In this document: positions 11,810 through 22,572 of the stretch, piece after piece
Position numbering within the stretch: position 1 is the first letter of the stretch
Layout: each line of letters begins with the position of its first letter
NCBI RefSeq assembly: GCF_943734655.1
Contig: NC_071353.1
Span: forward strand, 76,454,121 to 76,518,120
Direction of reading: 5' to 3'
DNA length: 64,000 bases
Source of the DNA: Sabethes cyaneus
Lineage: Eukaryota > Arthropoda > Insecta > Diptera > Culicidae
Program-made: the position numbers and the translations under genes
Notes under the pieces: model-generated
What the model saw: the letters and a program-made list of their open reading frames with translations, nothing else
The model's database searches: none
What the model was told of the DNA's origin: nothing

Positions 11810-14053
11810 ATGGATGACGCAATTATCTGTACTATTTGTAAAAATGAAGAGGCCGATAGCTCAAGAGTGTTAACATGTATGTACTGCTTTTCGAGCGCTC
11901 ACTTCAAGTGTAAAAAAATCATAGGGAACCCAAGTAACAATTCGAAGCCACTTGGTTTTACTTGAAATTTATAAAGGTTTTATTGCGGTATGAATCATTA
12001 CCACTGGATTTATTGTGGTATTGCACAATACCAAGAGGATACGAGTCCAAACACACTTATAGCTAGCTAGAAAACCATAATAAAACTGTTAATAAAGCGA
12101 ATTTATTGTGGTTGCTTATATTACCACATTAAAACCTGTTGGCTGCACCACGTCTCCTATAAAATTACCATAAGTGTGGCGTAGCAACACAAAATGGCGC
12201 ACCAATCAAAGTTGATCTTGTCGCGGTTACTTGTCAAACCGCAATAAATCTGTTAGTTTTATAGAGCTATTAAAATGGTAACACCCTAACCAAACAGTTT
12301 TTTTGCTGCTATTATGAAGAATACCAAAGTTCAACACCAAAATCATTTTTTTATGCGAAGCCATATTGCCATATTCTAGTATTTTGTTTTAGCTCGCAAA
12401 CAACAATTCATCAAAGCAAAGTATTTTGCAGAAAGGAGGTCATTATCTATCGGTTTTCCTGTCAGAGGAAGCATTTAAAATGATTTTGTTAGAAATTGAG
12501 ATTGACTAACTGAATATTTTCAGTTTGTTAAAACAACCAGTTTTCGAAAATTGAAAAATTTCAGTGGCGCGCTGATTTTATCGACCTATCATATCAAAAT
12601 TCACGATGAAATTAAATGCGCACATAGTGCAAATCAAAGAAATTGCTTAAAATTTAATAAATATTCTATGGGATATTTTATTCTGGTCGCTATAAACCAA
12701 ATCGTTCAGAATGATCTGTCAGTAAAACTAAAACTTTTCTGCTCACGGATATATTTTCAAGTTGACAAAGCTAGCGAACTTCATCTGGTTTTTGCTAGAA
12801 AAGCGAAAAGCGAAAAGCAAAAAGCGAAAAGCTTTTTTAAATCATGGCGATGGCTGTCAAGCAGCGAAAGCTTAATCGGTTTTATTGCTGCTTTTAGCAG
12901 AGCATGATACGACTACTTGAGTTTATAACCTGATTCTTATAGCGGTTATGAAAACATTCTGAGGAGTGGGCCACTTGGTCAGAAAGCAGTTTTATAGCGG
13001 TCATCAGAAAGTTCTGGTGCAGCTCATAGTTTTATTAGCGGTTTTATGAAATTGGTCATGAAAACCGCTATACGAACGTAATAAAACTTGGAATTGTTAC
13101 TTGGGAATGCAGTACGTCGTATGAAAGATATAGATTACTTCTGCACACCTGATTGTTCCGCGATCTATCAACGCATCGTTATGACGCAGAATAGCAACAA
13201 AACCTTGCTGTCATCTTTTGCTGACGAGATAAAAGCAACAATTTCTGCTTCTGTTGCTAGGGAGTTACAAGCGGTTTCAAACGAGGTCAAGCAAATTGCC
13301 ACCACAATTGAAAATTCCCAGGAATTCTTGTCCGCCAAATTTGATGAAATTGTTACTGATTTCAAGGACTTGAAACTTGAAAATGAAAACTTGAAAGCAG
13401 AAGTAAAGCGTTTGAAGAAATCGCAAACTCAACTTCAGGGCACTGTTCACAAGTTAGAAGCTAATGTCGACAAATCTGATAAAATTGCCTTGGGTAATAA
13501 TGTAGTTGTATGGGGTATTCCGGCAGCCCGCGGGGAGAACATGCGGCAAATTATTGAACAGTTATTTTTGTGTCTTGGGCTAAATGAAAAGCTTGAAACC
13601 GTGGTATCAGCTGAGCGGATGTTTACCAATTCTAAAGATAGTAATGCTTTGATTCTCATTAGACTCGTATTTCGTGATAAAGAATCTAAAGAACTGGCTT
13701 TAAACAAGAAGAAGCAAATTGGGAAATTGGTATCTACCTCGATTGATGCAAAATTCACTGTTAACGGGAAGGCATTGAATGTAACCATGCGCGATGAGTT
13801 AACATCACTGTCCCTAGAATTGCTTAAGGAGCTCCGTGAATCCCAAGAATTGTTAAATGTAAAGTTTGTCTGGGCAGGTAGGGGTGGCGTTGTTTTGGTT
13901 AAAAAGGATGAAAATAGTAAGCCAGAAATGATTAAAAATAGAGAGGATCTAAGCCGGGTAATGAATCACTACATGAAATCTGCACACTTATTGGAACTTT
14001 CAAATGTTTCTAGCCAGTCTCCTTCGCCCAAACGTAAGAGAAACGCACAATAA
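11810..14053 (+). pseudogene. LINE ORF1 with PHD-type zinc finger and coiled coil, split
   Basis: ORF1 RNA-binding protein of the CR1-like LINE. The first exon-like piece (11810-11928) reads MDDAIICTICKNEEA then TCMYCFSSAHFKCKK. The chain then stops at an inserted TIR element (11929-13105) and resumes at 13106 with AVRRMKDIDYFCTPDC. Joined, the cysteines and histidine follow a C4HC3 pattern (CxxC, CxxC, HxxC, CxxxC), a PHD finger, known from CR1-group ORF1s. Downstream are a coiled-coil stretch (LKLENENLKAEVKRLKKSQ) and a basic tail (SPKRKRNAQ) ending in TAA. Apart from the insertion, the frame is intact for about 316 codons after it. The split makes it a pseudogene. Confidence 0.8.
11929..13105. 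mobile_element. TIR element, CCCAAGTAACA family
   Basis: A 1177-bp non-coding DNA element inside the LINE ORF1. Ends are CCCAAGTAACAATTC and its inverted form at 13091-13105. The host reading frame lets the flanks be read: AA precedes and AA follows, and removing the element plus one AA restores Gly-Asn-Ala in frame. The target duplication is therefore 2 bp (or up to GGGAA if the ends are defined differently). The right half (about 12840-13080) is related to 35900-36130. No transposase is seen. Confidence 0.75.
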
Positions 14054-14104
14054 AACTTTCTGGTGCCGTATTTTAATTCAGTTTTTATTTTTAATCCTTT
14101 TACA

Positions 14105-16998
14105 ATGAATACCATAGCGACTATGATACACAATGTCTATTGCAATAATTTACACGAATTTAATAAAAAATGTGATACGATTGTCACAAATGCTTTGAAT
14201 GTTGTTCAGTGGAATGTTAGAGGTATAAACGATTTTGCGAAATTTGATGAAATTATTTATTTTGTGGATGAATGTAAAGTGGGTATTGACATTTTTGTTG
14301 TCGGCGAAACATGGATGAAGAAGGAGAATAGTGCTATTTACAGTATACCAGGTTATCGAGCATTTTTCTCATGCCGTGATACTTCTGCAGGCGGTTTGGT
14401 TGTATTTGTAAGGAATTCACTGGAACATAAATTGCTAGATAGCCAAATCATCGATGGCCTGCATTATGTACACTTAGAAATTAAACACCTGGGTCATTTG
14501 TATAATGTCATCGGGGTTTACCGTCCACCTTCGTTTGACTACAATGAATTTCAAAAGTTTTTGGAGGGTTGGCTAACATCTGCTACTCCGTCTAAACCAT
14601 TTTTTATCATTGGTGATGTGAATGTTCCAACCAATCTGCAAAATAATAATGTTGTAGGCAGATATAAAAATTTGTTGGAATCGTATGGTTATGTGTGTAC
14701 CAATACATTCCCGACGCGGCCAGTAAGTAATAATATTCTGGATCATTATTTGTCCTATCGATCTCGCCGCAAAACTGCAGAATCATACGATATTTAGTGA
14801 TATTAGCGATCATCTTCCTGTTATTTCGTCTATTTTACTGAGCAATGAGAAAAGGCAACAAGAACTAAAAATCAATATAGTCGACCGTGTCAAACTACAC
14901 CATGAATTTTCAATGTTTTTAAATGATTTTTGTATTAGTGATGATACTGATGCTACACTAAATACTCTAATCACAACTTACAACAATCTTTTATCCGCAT
15001 GCACTAAAACTTTCACCAAAAACTGTTAGATTAAAAGGGGAGCACTGCCCTTGGATGACGTACAGCCTTTGGAAATTGATTCAAATAAAAAATAATTGCT
15101 TTGAAAAAGTCAAAAGTAATCCCAATGACACGCGCCTTAAGGAAATGCTTACTCATGTTACGAAAAAGCTTAAAGCTGCTAAGAAACGGTGTAAAAGAGA
15201 ATATCACGAAAACATACTTGAAAGTTCTAATCATTCTAATGTTTGGAAAAAGTTGAACGAAATTTTTGGACGTTCAAAAACTAGTGATCAAATAAAATTG
15301 CGAATTGACGGAAAAGTCTTAGACTCTGATCGCGAAGTTGCTGAATTGTTTAATAACTATTTTGCTACTATTGGAAATAACCTGGCCGGTAAACTCCCAA
15401 AGTCTAGCTTCGATTGTCTGAAACCCTTAAAGTGTGTTAGTAACTCTATCTTTCTGAGACCCGCTAGCGCGAACGAAGTCACAATACTGATAAATCAACT
15501 TGATGTGAAAAAAAGTAGAGGGCATGATAATCTACCAGCAGACTTGATAAAAGCCAACGTACGTCCATTTTCCGAGATAATCGCGAAGCTCTTCAACAGA
15601 ATAATAGAAACCGGGGCTTATCCTGACATCTTTAAAATTGCAAAAGTCTCGCCTGTATTTAAATCTGGTGATACTTCTGATCCCTCTAACTATCGCCCTA
15701 TTTCAACATTATCAGTTTTGAACAAAATCATGGAAAAACTGTTAACAAACCGGCTTGCAAACTTTTTCTGTGCTAATAATGTTCTGTACAAGTTTCAATA
15801 TGGTTTCCGGGAAGGCTGTGGAACATCAACCGCCATTATAGAGCTTGTTGATGAGTTGATAGAAGAAATTGACGACAAAAAAATCGTAGGTGGTTTATTT
15901 ATCGATCTTAAAAAAGCATTTGACACCATAAACCATGAAATTCTTTTAAAAAAACTTGAGCGATATGGAGTTAGAGGAGTCGCTAATGACTTGATAAAAA
16001 ACTATCTAACAAACCGGAAACAATTTGTTGCTATTAACGGTGTTCATAGCACTTTACGATCGATTGATATTGGAGTTCCGCAAGGTAGTAACATAGGTCC
16101 TCTATTGTTTTTGGTCTTCATTAATGATATTGGAAACTTACAACTTCAAGGCATACCTAAACTGTTTGCGGACGATACGGCATTGTTTTACCCTCGCGCT
16201 AATGTTCAGTCCATAGTAAAAGACATAGAATCGGATTTATCAACTCTTATTGAATTTTTTAATGGTAATCAACTCTCGTTGAACCTATCGAAAACAAAAT
16301 ACATGCTTTTTCACTCGTCGCGGAAAAAAATCTGTCAACATCCTGATCCGCTCGTCGGCAATTTGAGTATTGAAAAAGTTGTGTCTTTTAAGTACTTAGG
16401 ACTGCATATAGACTCTTGTCTTTCCTGGGGCACACATATTAAGCATGTATCCAGCAAAGTTTCGTCGTTATGTGGGCTTATGAAAAGAGTACGCTGCTTC
16501 GTGCCGCATAAATCATTACTAAAATTTTATTATGCGTGTATCCACTCTATATTTCAGTATTTAGTCATTGTCTGGGGTCACGCTGCTAAATCAAAACTTA
16601 AAAAGGTTCAAACGTTGCAAAACAGATGTATAAAAATAATTTTCAATTTACCGCATTTATTCTCGACGTATTCGCTTTATACAAGCTTAGATCATAAAAT
16701 TATACCCATCTTAGGATTGCGCGACTCTCAAACTATCATGTTTGTACATAATGCCTCACATGACCGGACTTTCCGTAGTAATATTATATTTACGACCAGG
16801 CGAAACTATCCCTATACTAGACATTCGAATGAGTTATTAAGACGCAGAGCATCTACCAACTTGGGTCTACAACGTATCACTAATTATGGTCCATCAAAGT
16901 ACAATTTGCTTCCAAATGAAATAAAAACAATAAGAAGTAGTGTCCTTATGAAAAGCAAGCTAAAACAGTATAAACGTGTCAACCATTTATGTATGTAG
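14105..16998 (+). pseudogene. LINE ORF2 endonuclease-reverse transcriptase, frameshifted
   Basis: ORF2 of the CR1-like LINE. N-terminal endonuclease: VVQWNVRGIND, GETWMK, IGVYRPPS, FFIIGDVNVP. A small indel near 14745 breaks the frame before the last endonuclease motif, which is found in another frame as FSDISDHLPV. A second shift near 15022 leads into the long open part (15055-16998, 647 codons). This holds the reverse transcriptase with KKSRGHDNLPADLIK, YGFREGCGTSTAI, FIDLKKAF, VPQGSNIGP, catalytic FADD (LFADDTALF) and the thumb region (FKYLGLHID). It ends HLCM then TAG. The RT half is well preserved; the two indels in or near the endonuclease make the copy inactive. ATG at 14105 is the first plausible start; the clear homology begins about 30 codons in. 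Confidence 0.88.
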
Positions 16999-18019
16999 GT
17001 TTTTTCTGGCTTCTGCTAGTTTTTTCCCTGTATCTCGATTATATAGTAGTTTAAGTAACTTATCTGCGCCACAAACGACTTCACTATAAAGCTATATGCT
17101 TTTTTTTTCTTTTTTTTTGTTTTACAGTTTTACGTGAATCCCTTCGAAGGAACTAAGTTCCATTGGGATCTCACTTTGTTTTTTTGTTTAGCTAAATACT
17201 CCGCGTTGTTATTTTCTTATATTTTATTTTTTTGTATGTGTCCACTACCAGGGGGTTCTCATTGAGAGCTCTTTGGTGTGGGGGTCAGAGGAGGGTAAAA
17301 AAAAAAAAATAAAATAAAATAAGTGGGGCGGAAAAGTTAAAAATCATCGATATCTCGGTTACGTAATATATGATTGTTCATTACGTTACGAGTGATCGTA
17401 ATTAGACACTGCCATATTGCTGGTCGATTCTCTCAGTGACCTTATTTTCGTTTTGGCCGCTTCTATGGCCATTTTCAGTATATCCAGAGAAAAACTGGCA
17501 TATTACCGACTTACCGAAAGTCTCTTACACTCTTCAGGTGTGCTTTAGTTTTGATTTATGCAAAATTAAATGATAACGCGCCTCTTGAAGGTAACGGAAA
17601 ACAGCTTTTTATATCTACCAGCTGTTGCAAGTTACCCCGTTTAAGTACTTGTTTTACGAATAACGTGGTAACAAGTAAGATAAACAAAACTAGTTATCAT
17701 AAATCAATTATTATGTTTCTTTATTGTTCATTTTACTATAAAAAATGGTTGTTAGGCTTCTTTTATTTGAAGTGCCTGTGGGCGACACAAACGTTTTACT
17801 GACAATTGACGATGAATTTGACACCATCTTGTGAGATTTTTTAAAAATCATCAAAACAGCAGAAAATCAACGTCAAAGGCTTCTTTGAAGTGTTAACAAC
17901 AAGATTCAGTGACTGATATAGATTAAAAATTCAAGTAACAGATCAAAAAGTACATTAAATTGGATCCATATAGCGTTGTTGCATGTTACCCCGCTGTTGC
18001 AAGTTACCCCGTTTGACGG

Positions 18020-18479
18020 TATTGTTCTTCTGTTCCCAAAGATCTTGCCTGCCGCATGTGACCAGAATGGGGTCGGTATTTTGCGTCAAATGACACCGCG
18101 GATGGTCATTACAGATCCGTAAATTAGACGCAACGCTGTACCAATTCCAACTTAAGACCATGTCGCGTGCCATCTAGAAGAGGCAAAGAAGTTCTTTGTA
18201 CGCTACTTGACGAGGACACGTGTTCAGACGATTTAGAGTGGATCAATGCGAATCAAGTGAACGCTAGTGAATTTCTAAGCATACACCAACATTTATTGTC
18301 AACTTCAATGCTGAAATACGTTCTGTTTGTGAGTGGGCCATAAAGGGATTTACAACAGATAATTGATATTATTTGTTTTTTTCATGAATTTGTTTGAACT
18401 TTGGTTTTTATGAACTTGTTTGAACTTTATTGACCTGTTACAATGTTTTTTCGATGTCTAACTTTTTAAGTAAAACTTG
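18020..18479. other. No gene recognised
   Basis: About 460 bp between the 7.7-kb TIR element and the next repeat. A short minus-strand frame (17955-18173) has no recognisable motif and overlaps the TIR. Nothing supportable. Confidence 0.4.
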
Positions 18480-18619
18480 AATTTTGATGTTTCAAAAAAT
18501 CTTACTAAGATTATTTACGGGGGGGAGGGGGGTTGGCAAAATCTTACAAAATCTTATATAGGGGGGAGGAGGGGTTCAAAAATGAGGAAAAAGCCCTTAC
18601 GTAATTATTGCACGGCCCC
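18480..18619 (-). repeat. GGGGCCGTGC-ended G-rich repeat, right copy
   Basis: Inverted-end partner of the repeat at 9839: ends TTACGTAATTATTGCACGGC and contains the same ATCTTACAAAATCTTAT core between G runs. It has cut off the last codons of the L1-like LINE, which ends NIQFEKL at about 18620. Confidence 0.5.
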
Positions 18620-19286
18620 TAACTTTTCAAATTGTATATTGAACCTTTTCTTCACTATTTTCGTGACCCATTCTCTAACTTCCTTTGAAGATTCACATCG
18701 GTGTATCCTGTGGTCATTGCTATCGAGCGTTTGATTGCCACAACGTTCACAAATACTGCTCTGTTCATCTTTAATTTTATACCACTCCAATTTTTACCGG
18801 TTCGCGATTAAGTCATTAAGTAAAAGAAATAGCGTTGATTTATCTTCTGCTAACAGATACGGATAGCTCAAAATCTTCCAACGAAATGTCCAACTTATAC
18901 TGGGAAAATTGACCTGTACATGGGGAATAAATGCTTGTTGGTGGATAAATAAACGATAAAGTTGCTTAACAGAGTTGACTCCGTCATCCATTTGAATAGC
19001 ATTTTGAATCCATTCCTTCCCATTTCTTGTAAGTTTGGATATAAATTTGTAGTTTAACAAATACTTTTCTGCAATATAGTCATCATCGACATCTTTCTTT
19101 TGTACAATGTTCCATATAAAAAGCGCTTTGCATTTTTCCGTTGGGTAAATTAATCCAAGTCCACCGTTCCCTAGGTCAAGATACAGCTGCCTTCTATCTA
19201 CTCAAAAAATATAATTTTTCCACAGAAAGCTCCCAATGATCGTTTTTATTTTGGCAAGGTGTTGATTTTTAGCAGGGTAAACTTGA
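18620..19286 (-). pseudogene. L1-like ORF2, C-terminal part
   Basis: Continuation of the L1-like ORF2 after the inserted TIR element: QVYPAKNQHLAKIKTIIGSF, a stop near 19200, then a region with LNDLIANR (18794-19060), and finally the C-terminal Cys/His motif CERCGNQT...HRIHRC, close to 18620. At 18620 a G-rich repeat replaces the end of the element. Stops and at least one frame change are present. Confidence 0.7.
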
Positions 19287-20979
19287 CCCAAGTAGCACTT
19301 GTAACTTATTATAAAAATAAAAAAATAAAAAAGGTTGCACAACAGTTACATTTAGGACACTTGTAACGAGCTAGGTTACATAAAATTAAAAATAGTTACT
19401 TTTTAGTTTTGTGGTGACAAAATTCTTAAAAAGTCACCAAATAGTTACCAAATGACCAAATTGAAACTTTTTTTCGAATTGTCATAAACTTGGTTGTCGC
19501 AAAACAGTCAATTTTTAGTTACGAGCCGTTACATAAGCAAAAAAGTTAGCTAGTAATATCTTCACAACAACTCGTTTACTCTACCTTGTAAACACGACCG
19601 ATTGAGCAAACAATAATCTGTATTTTGTTTATAGAATTAATCTTGTGAGTAATTCTATAAACAAAAAAAAGGTTGTGCAATTAATTTAGGATGCTTGTAA
19701 GGGGTTAGGCCACATAAAATCAAACAGTCGTTTTAGTTTTGTGGTGACAAAAATTTCAAAAAGTTACATAGTAGTTACGAAATGACACAAATGAAACCTT
19801 TTTTCAAACTGTCATCAACTTGGTTGTCGCAAAACAGTTAATTTTGCGTTGCGAGCAGTTACGAAGTCAACGAAAGTTAACAGTAATATTTTCGCAACAA
19901 CTTGTCACCTGTACCATGTAAACATGACGGATCGAGCAGATAATACATCTCAAGAATTTTACTACTGCTCAAGATAAAAATCGGTTGCAAAATGCACCTA
20001 AGAATGCATTTGCTTACTCAACTGATACTCGGAATCTTCTCCTGGGAATTCTTCGCAGAGACTGGTATTAAGTTATCAATTATGTTTACTCTCAAACGTC
20101 AAAACGGTCAAGTTACAACGGAACGAAACCGGCAATGAAAATTAGTTAGTATGTAACCTAAACATGATGATGTAAAAAATATTTTAGTTACCAGGTGACC
20201 ACAACAGATTTAATATTGGTTACCGTAACCAACAGCGTAACCAGACAGAAAATTTAGGTTACGCGCAATTAGAATGTAACCTAAATGTAACCTTTATGAT
20301 CAACTAAAGGCAAAATGGCTATGAATTTTTCTTAGCGATAGCGAAAACTTTTAAAACTTAGTTTTGATCAATTTCAATTCATATTTGAACGATTGCTGAC
20401 AAAGAATAAATTAAAAAATTAGAAAATAAAAATTAAAATTTTTTTATTGTACATATTTGTTCTACAAAAAATAAATTGATTAAAGAAGTAAGTAATAAAA
20501 AGCTACATTAAATTAGAGCGCGTGAATTTTTCAAAGCTAGAATCATAGGTTTCACCATAAATTTGAAATTGCATTAAAATTTGTGTTGAGCTAACAAGCG
20601 AAATTAATACATTCTTCTATATTCATTTACTTCTTGACGTTGATAGCCATAGATTGAAATAAATCTTCTTGCATTCAAGCAATATTGTAACCTGCTACAT
20701 TATTTTCACCAGGCAATAAAAGTTTCAAAATGACTAATTTGCCACCAATTGAAAACAGTGTCTAGCTTGTGTGTAACTACAATAGTAACCATTTTGTAAC
20801 TGTACATACTACATATTGGTTATTGAGTAACTGCTAATGTAACCATATTTAGTTACACAAATTGCGCTATTTCGGTTACACAACTGTTATATTTTGAGTT
20901 ACTGCAACCCAAATTTTACATTGAAATTTGTCGCATATCAGTCGCTGCGACTAAATTGTGACAACGTGTGCTACTTGGG
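19287..20979. mobile_element. TIR element, CCCAAGTAGCA family
   Basis: A 1693-bp non-coding DNA element in the L1-like LINE. Left end CCCAAGTAGCACTTGT, inverted right end CCCAAGTAGCACACG. GA stands directly outside both ends (19285-19286 and 20980-20981), a 2-bp target duplication confirmed by the interrupted LINE frame. The interior contains two direct copies of a roughly 300-bp block (about 19320-19620 and 19670-19960) rich in GTTAC/GTAAC phrases. No transposase is seen. Confidence 0.75.
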
Positions 20980-21249
20980 GAGCCAGGTACCATAGCTTAG
21001 ACAAAATAAAAGTATTCACGTACCATACTTTCTCAAGAATGCACATATTCCGGAAGGAAACTGACCATATTCTATGTTTCATTTCATTTATCAGCTTGTC
21101 GTAGTTAGAATCAATTGAATTACTCCAAGAACTTTTAAATCTGACTCCAAGTAATTTCAGACTTTCTGTTTCTGCTACTTGAAATGGTCCGCCACTACAG
21201 TGATTGATTCGCATGAATCGTGATTTATTAACATTTACATTTACTTTTA
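20980..21249 (-). pseudogene. L1-like ORF2, thumb-region piece
   Basis: Short middle piece of the L1-like ORF2: NVNKSRFMRINHCSGGPF, then LKLLGVRFKSSWSNSID and ending LSKLWYLA. It is bounded by the BEL element on one side (21250) and the CCCAAGTAGCA TIR element on the other (20979). The frame is open throughout. Confidence 0.75.
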
Positions 21250-21610
21250 TGTTGCGGGGATCACTTTTCGGACCTTGGGAATCAGTGCTTTTGATATGGA
21301 GATTGAAACGATAAAACTTTATTCTCCATCGAGTATACAAATGACGATATTCGGTGTGACGAGTAATGTGGTTTATTCGAAGTTCTGATCGATACTAAGC
21401 TTGATTTGACCTACTCCTATCGGCTTTTATCGTAAAGCGGGAAGATGAGTGGATAAGAGAAATCAATTGATTCGATGTGCACTGATAACGTTCGGCAGAA
21501 TGTTATCGGGTGCTGCGATAGCTTGATAATTACTATAAGATGGAAAGAGTACACTATTCTAAATTATTCGAGCAGTTCGGTCCGTCCACAACCGACGTGG
21601 TGCGTGAACA
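21250..21610 (-). repeat. BEL/Pao 3' LTR
   Basis: Begins TG and ends CA on the plus strand (TGTTGCGGGGATC to GTGCGTGAACA). It has the same length and, by direct reading, the same sequence as the copy at 28659-29019. In coding orientation it is the 3' LTR. Confidence 0.93.
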
Positions 21611-22572
21611 TGCCGGCCACCGTTAAAAAGGCGTCTTTTTAACTGAAAATACTAGACTATCCTCGGCGGCAACTGCCGATCTATCAATGAACTATTAATA
21701 GTATCCTACGACTAATTTAACTAATTCTATTGGAATTTTGAAATTGTTAATTAAATTCACTTGAGATATAAATTTTCACGTCACTTCTGGAATGCTCTGT
21801 AACTCCTCCGATGTACGGCATGATGATGCTGCGTTCAACTATCTTTTCCAGTCGGCTTTGTTTTTGTTGGGTTGTTTACTACTACTTCGTGTCTGATCGT
21901 CCTCTCAGACCATGTGCGTTTTCGAAAGCACGTGTTTGCCTTGGATGATAGCTCGCGTTGGATTGGATACACATCGAGATCGTCGTCATCACTTCGTCTT
22001 CCCTTCGTCACGTCGCTGTCCTCGGCCGCATCCTCAATGGGTGGTCATTCACTGGAATAGAACATAGGCGGCTTTTTCAAAAGTAATTGAAAAAAAAACA
22101 ACACTTAACTGGGTTGGAGGCTACCGGCCTCCGCGGGTCCGAATATCGGACGATGATCGTTGGCACTAAGATACTGAGCGTACTTATGCTTCGTTGAATA
22201 ACAATTCCATTGGGTGCAGGCTTAACGGGGACTGATTCTAGTGATGAGACATCCTTCTACGTAGCGTTGATTCCGGGGTCAGTTTGAGTTGCTTCTTTTA
22301 GATTTTGCTTCTCCCGTTGCAGAGCCACAAGTCTATCCGACATGCAGTGGTTGCGGTAGGATTGGCATTCATCTGTTAGAAAGCGTTTACTCAATGACGG
22401 CTCGGATTTGAGGCTCACAGCAGCGTCGACGTCATCGAAGGCGATTATGGAGAACGAAAAATTCCATTAGTTTTTTTTGAATTTCAATAAAAATTAAAGA
22501 CTTACATGGATGGGAGGTCGGTTGACCTCCCAATGTTGCGCAGTGAAATACACTGCGATCGTTGGAAGGATC

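Larger units (their letters stand above)
11000..17322 (+). mobile_element. CR1/L2-group LINE
   Basis: Non-LTR retrotransposon on the plus strand: 5' region of uncertain start (about 11000-11809), ORF1 (11810-14053, split by an inserted element), ORF2 endonuclease-RT (14105-16998) and a 3' UTR ending in an A-rich tail at 17300-17322. The RT reads like the CR1/L2/Daphne group (SNYRPISTLSVLNKIMEK, FIDLKKAFDTINHEIL, GVPQGSNIGPLLFL, FADDTALF). The 5' region has two imperfect copies of a block at about 11285-11340 and 11400-11450. Exact clade needs a phylogeny. Confidence 0.8.
10343..18019. mobile_element. 7.7-kb TIR element, CCGTCAAACGGGG family, TA flanks
   Basis: The left end CCGTCAAACGGGGTAACTTG (10343-10368 in full) and right end (17994-18019) are perfect 26-bp inverted repeats. 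TA occurs directly outside both (10341-10342 and 18020-18021). The subterminal motif CGGGGTAACTTGCAAC recurs pointing inward at 10350, 10542, 17623, 17977 (one mismatch) and 17995. The interior holds a CR1-like LINE (ending about 17322) which itself carries another TIR element. Without these the DNA element would be roughly 2 kb or less and has no visible transposase, so it is probably a non-autonomous element that grew by later insertions. Alternatively two separate copies bracket the LINE, but perfect ends and TA flanks favour one element. Confidence 0.65.

Noticed and set aside
9839..18619. Single 8.8-kb DNA transposon
   Set aside because: Flanks (Penelope RT on one side, L1-like LINE on the other) share no target duplication, so not supported as one insertion.
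21611..22572. env-like gene of the BEL element
   Set aside because: No open frame with signal peptide or membrane segment between pol and the 3' LTR.
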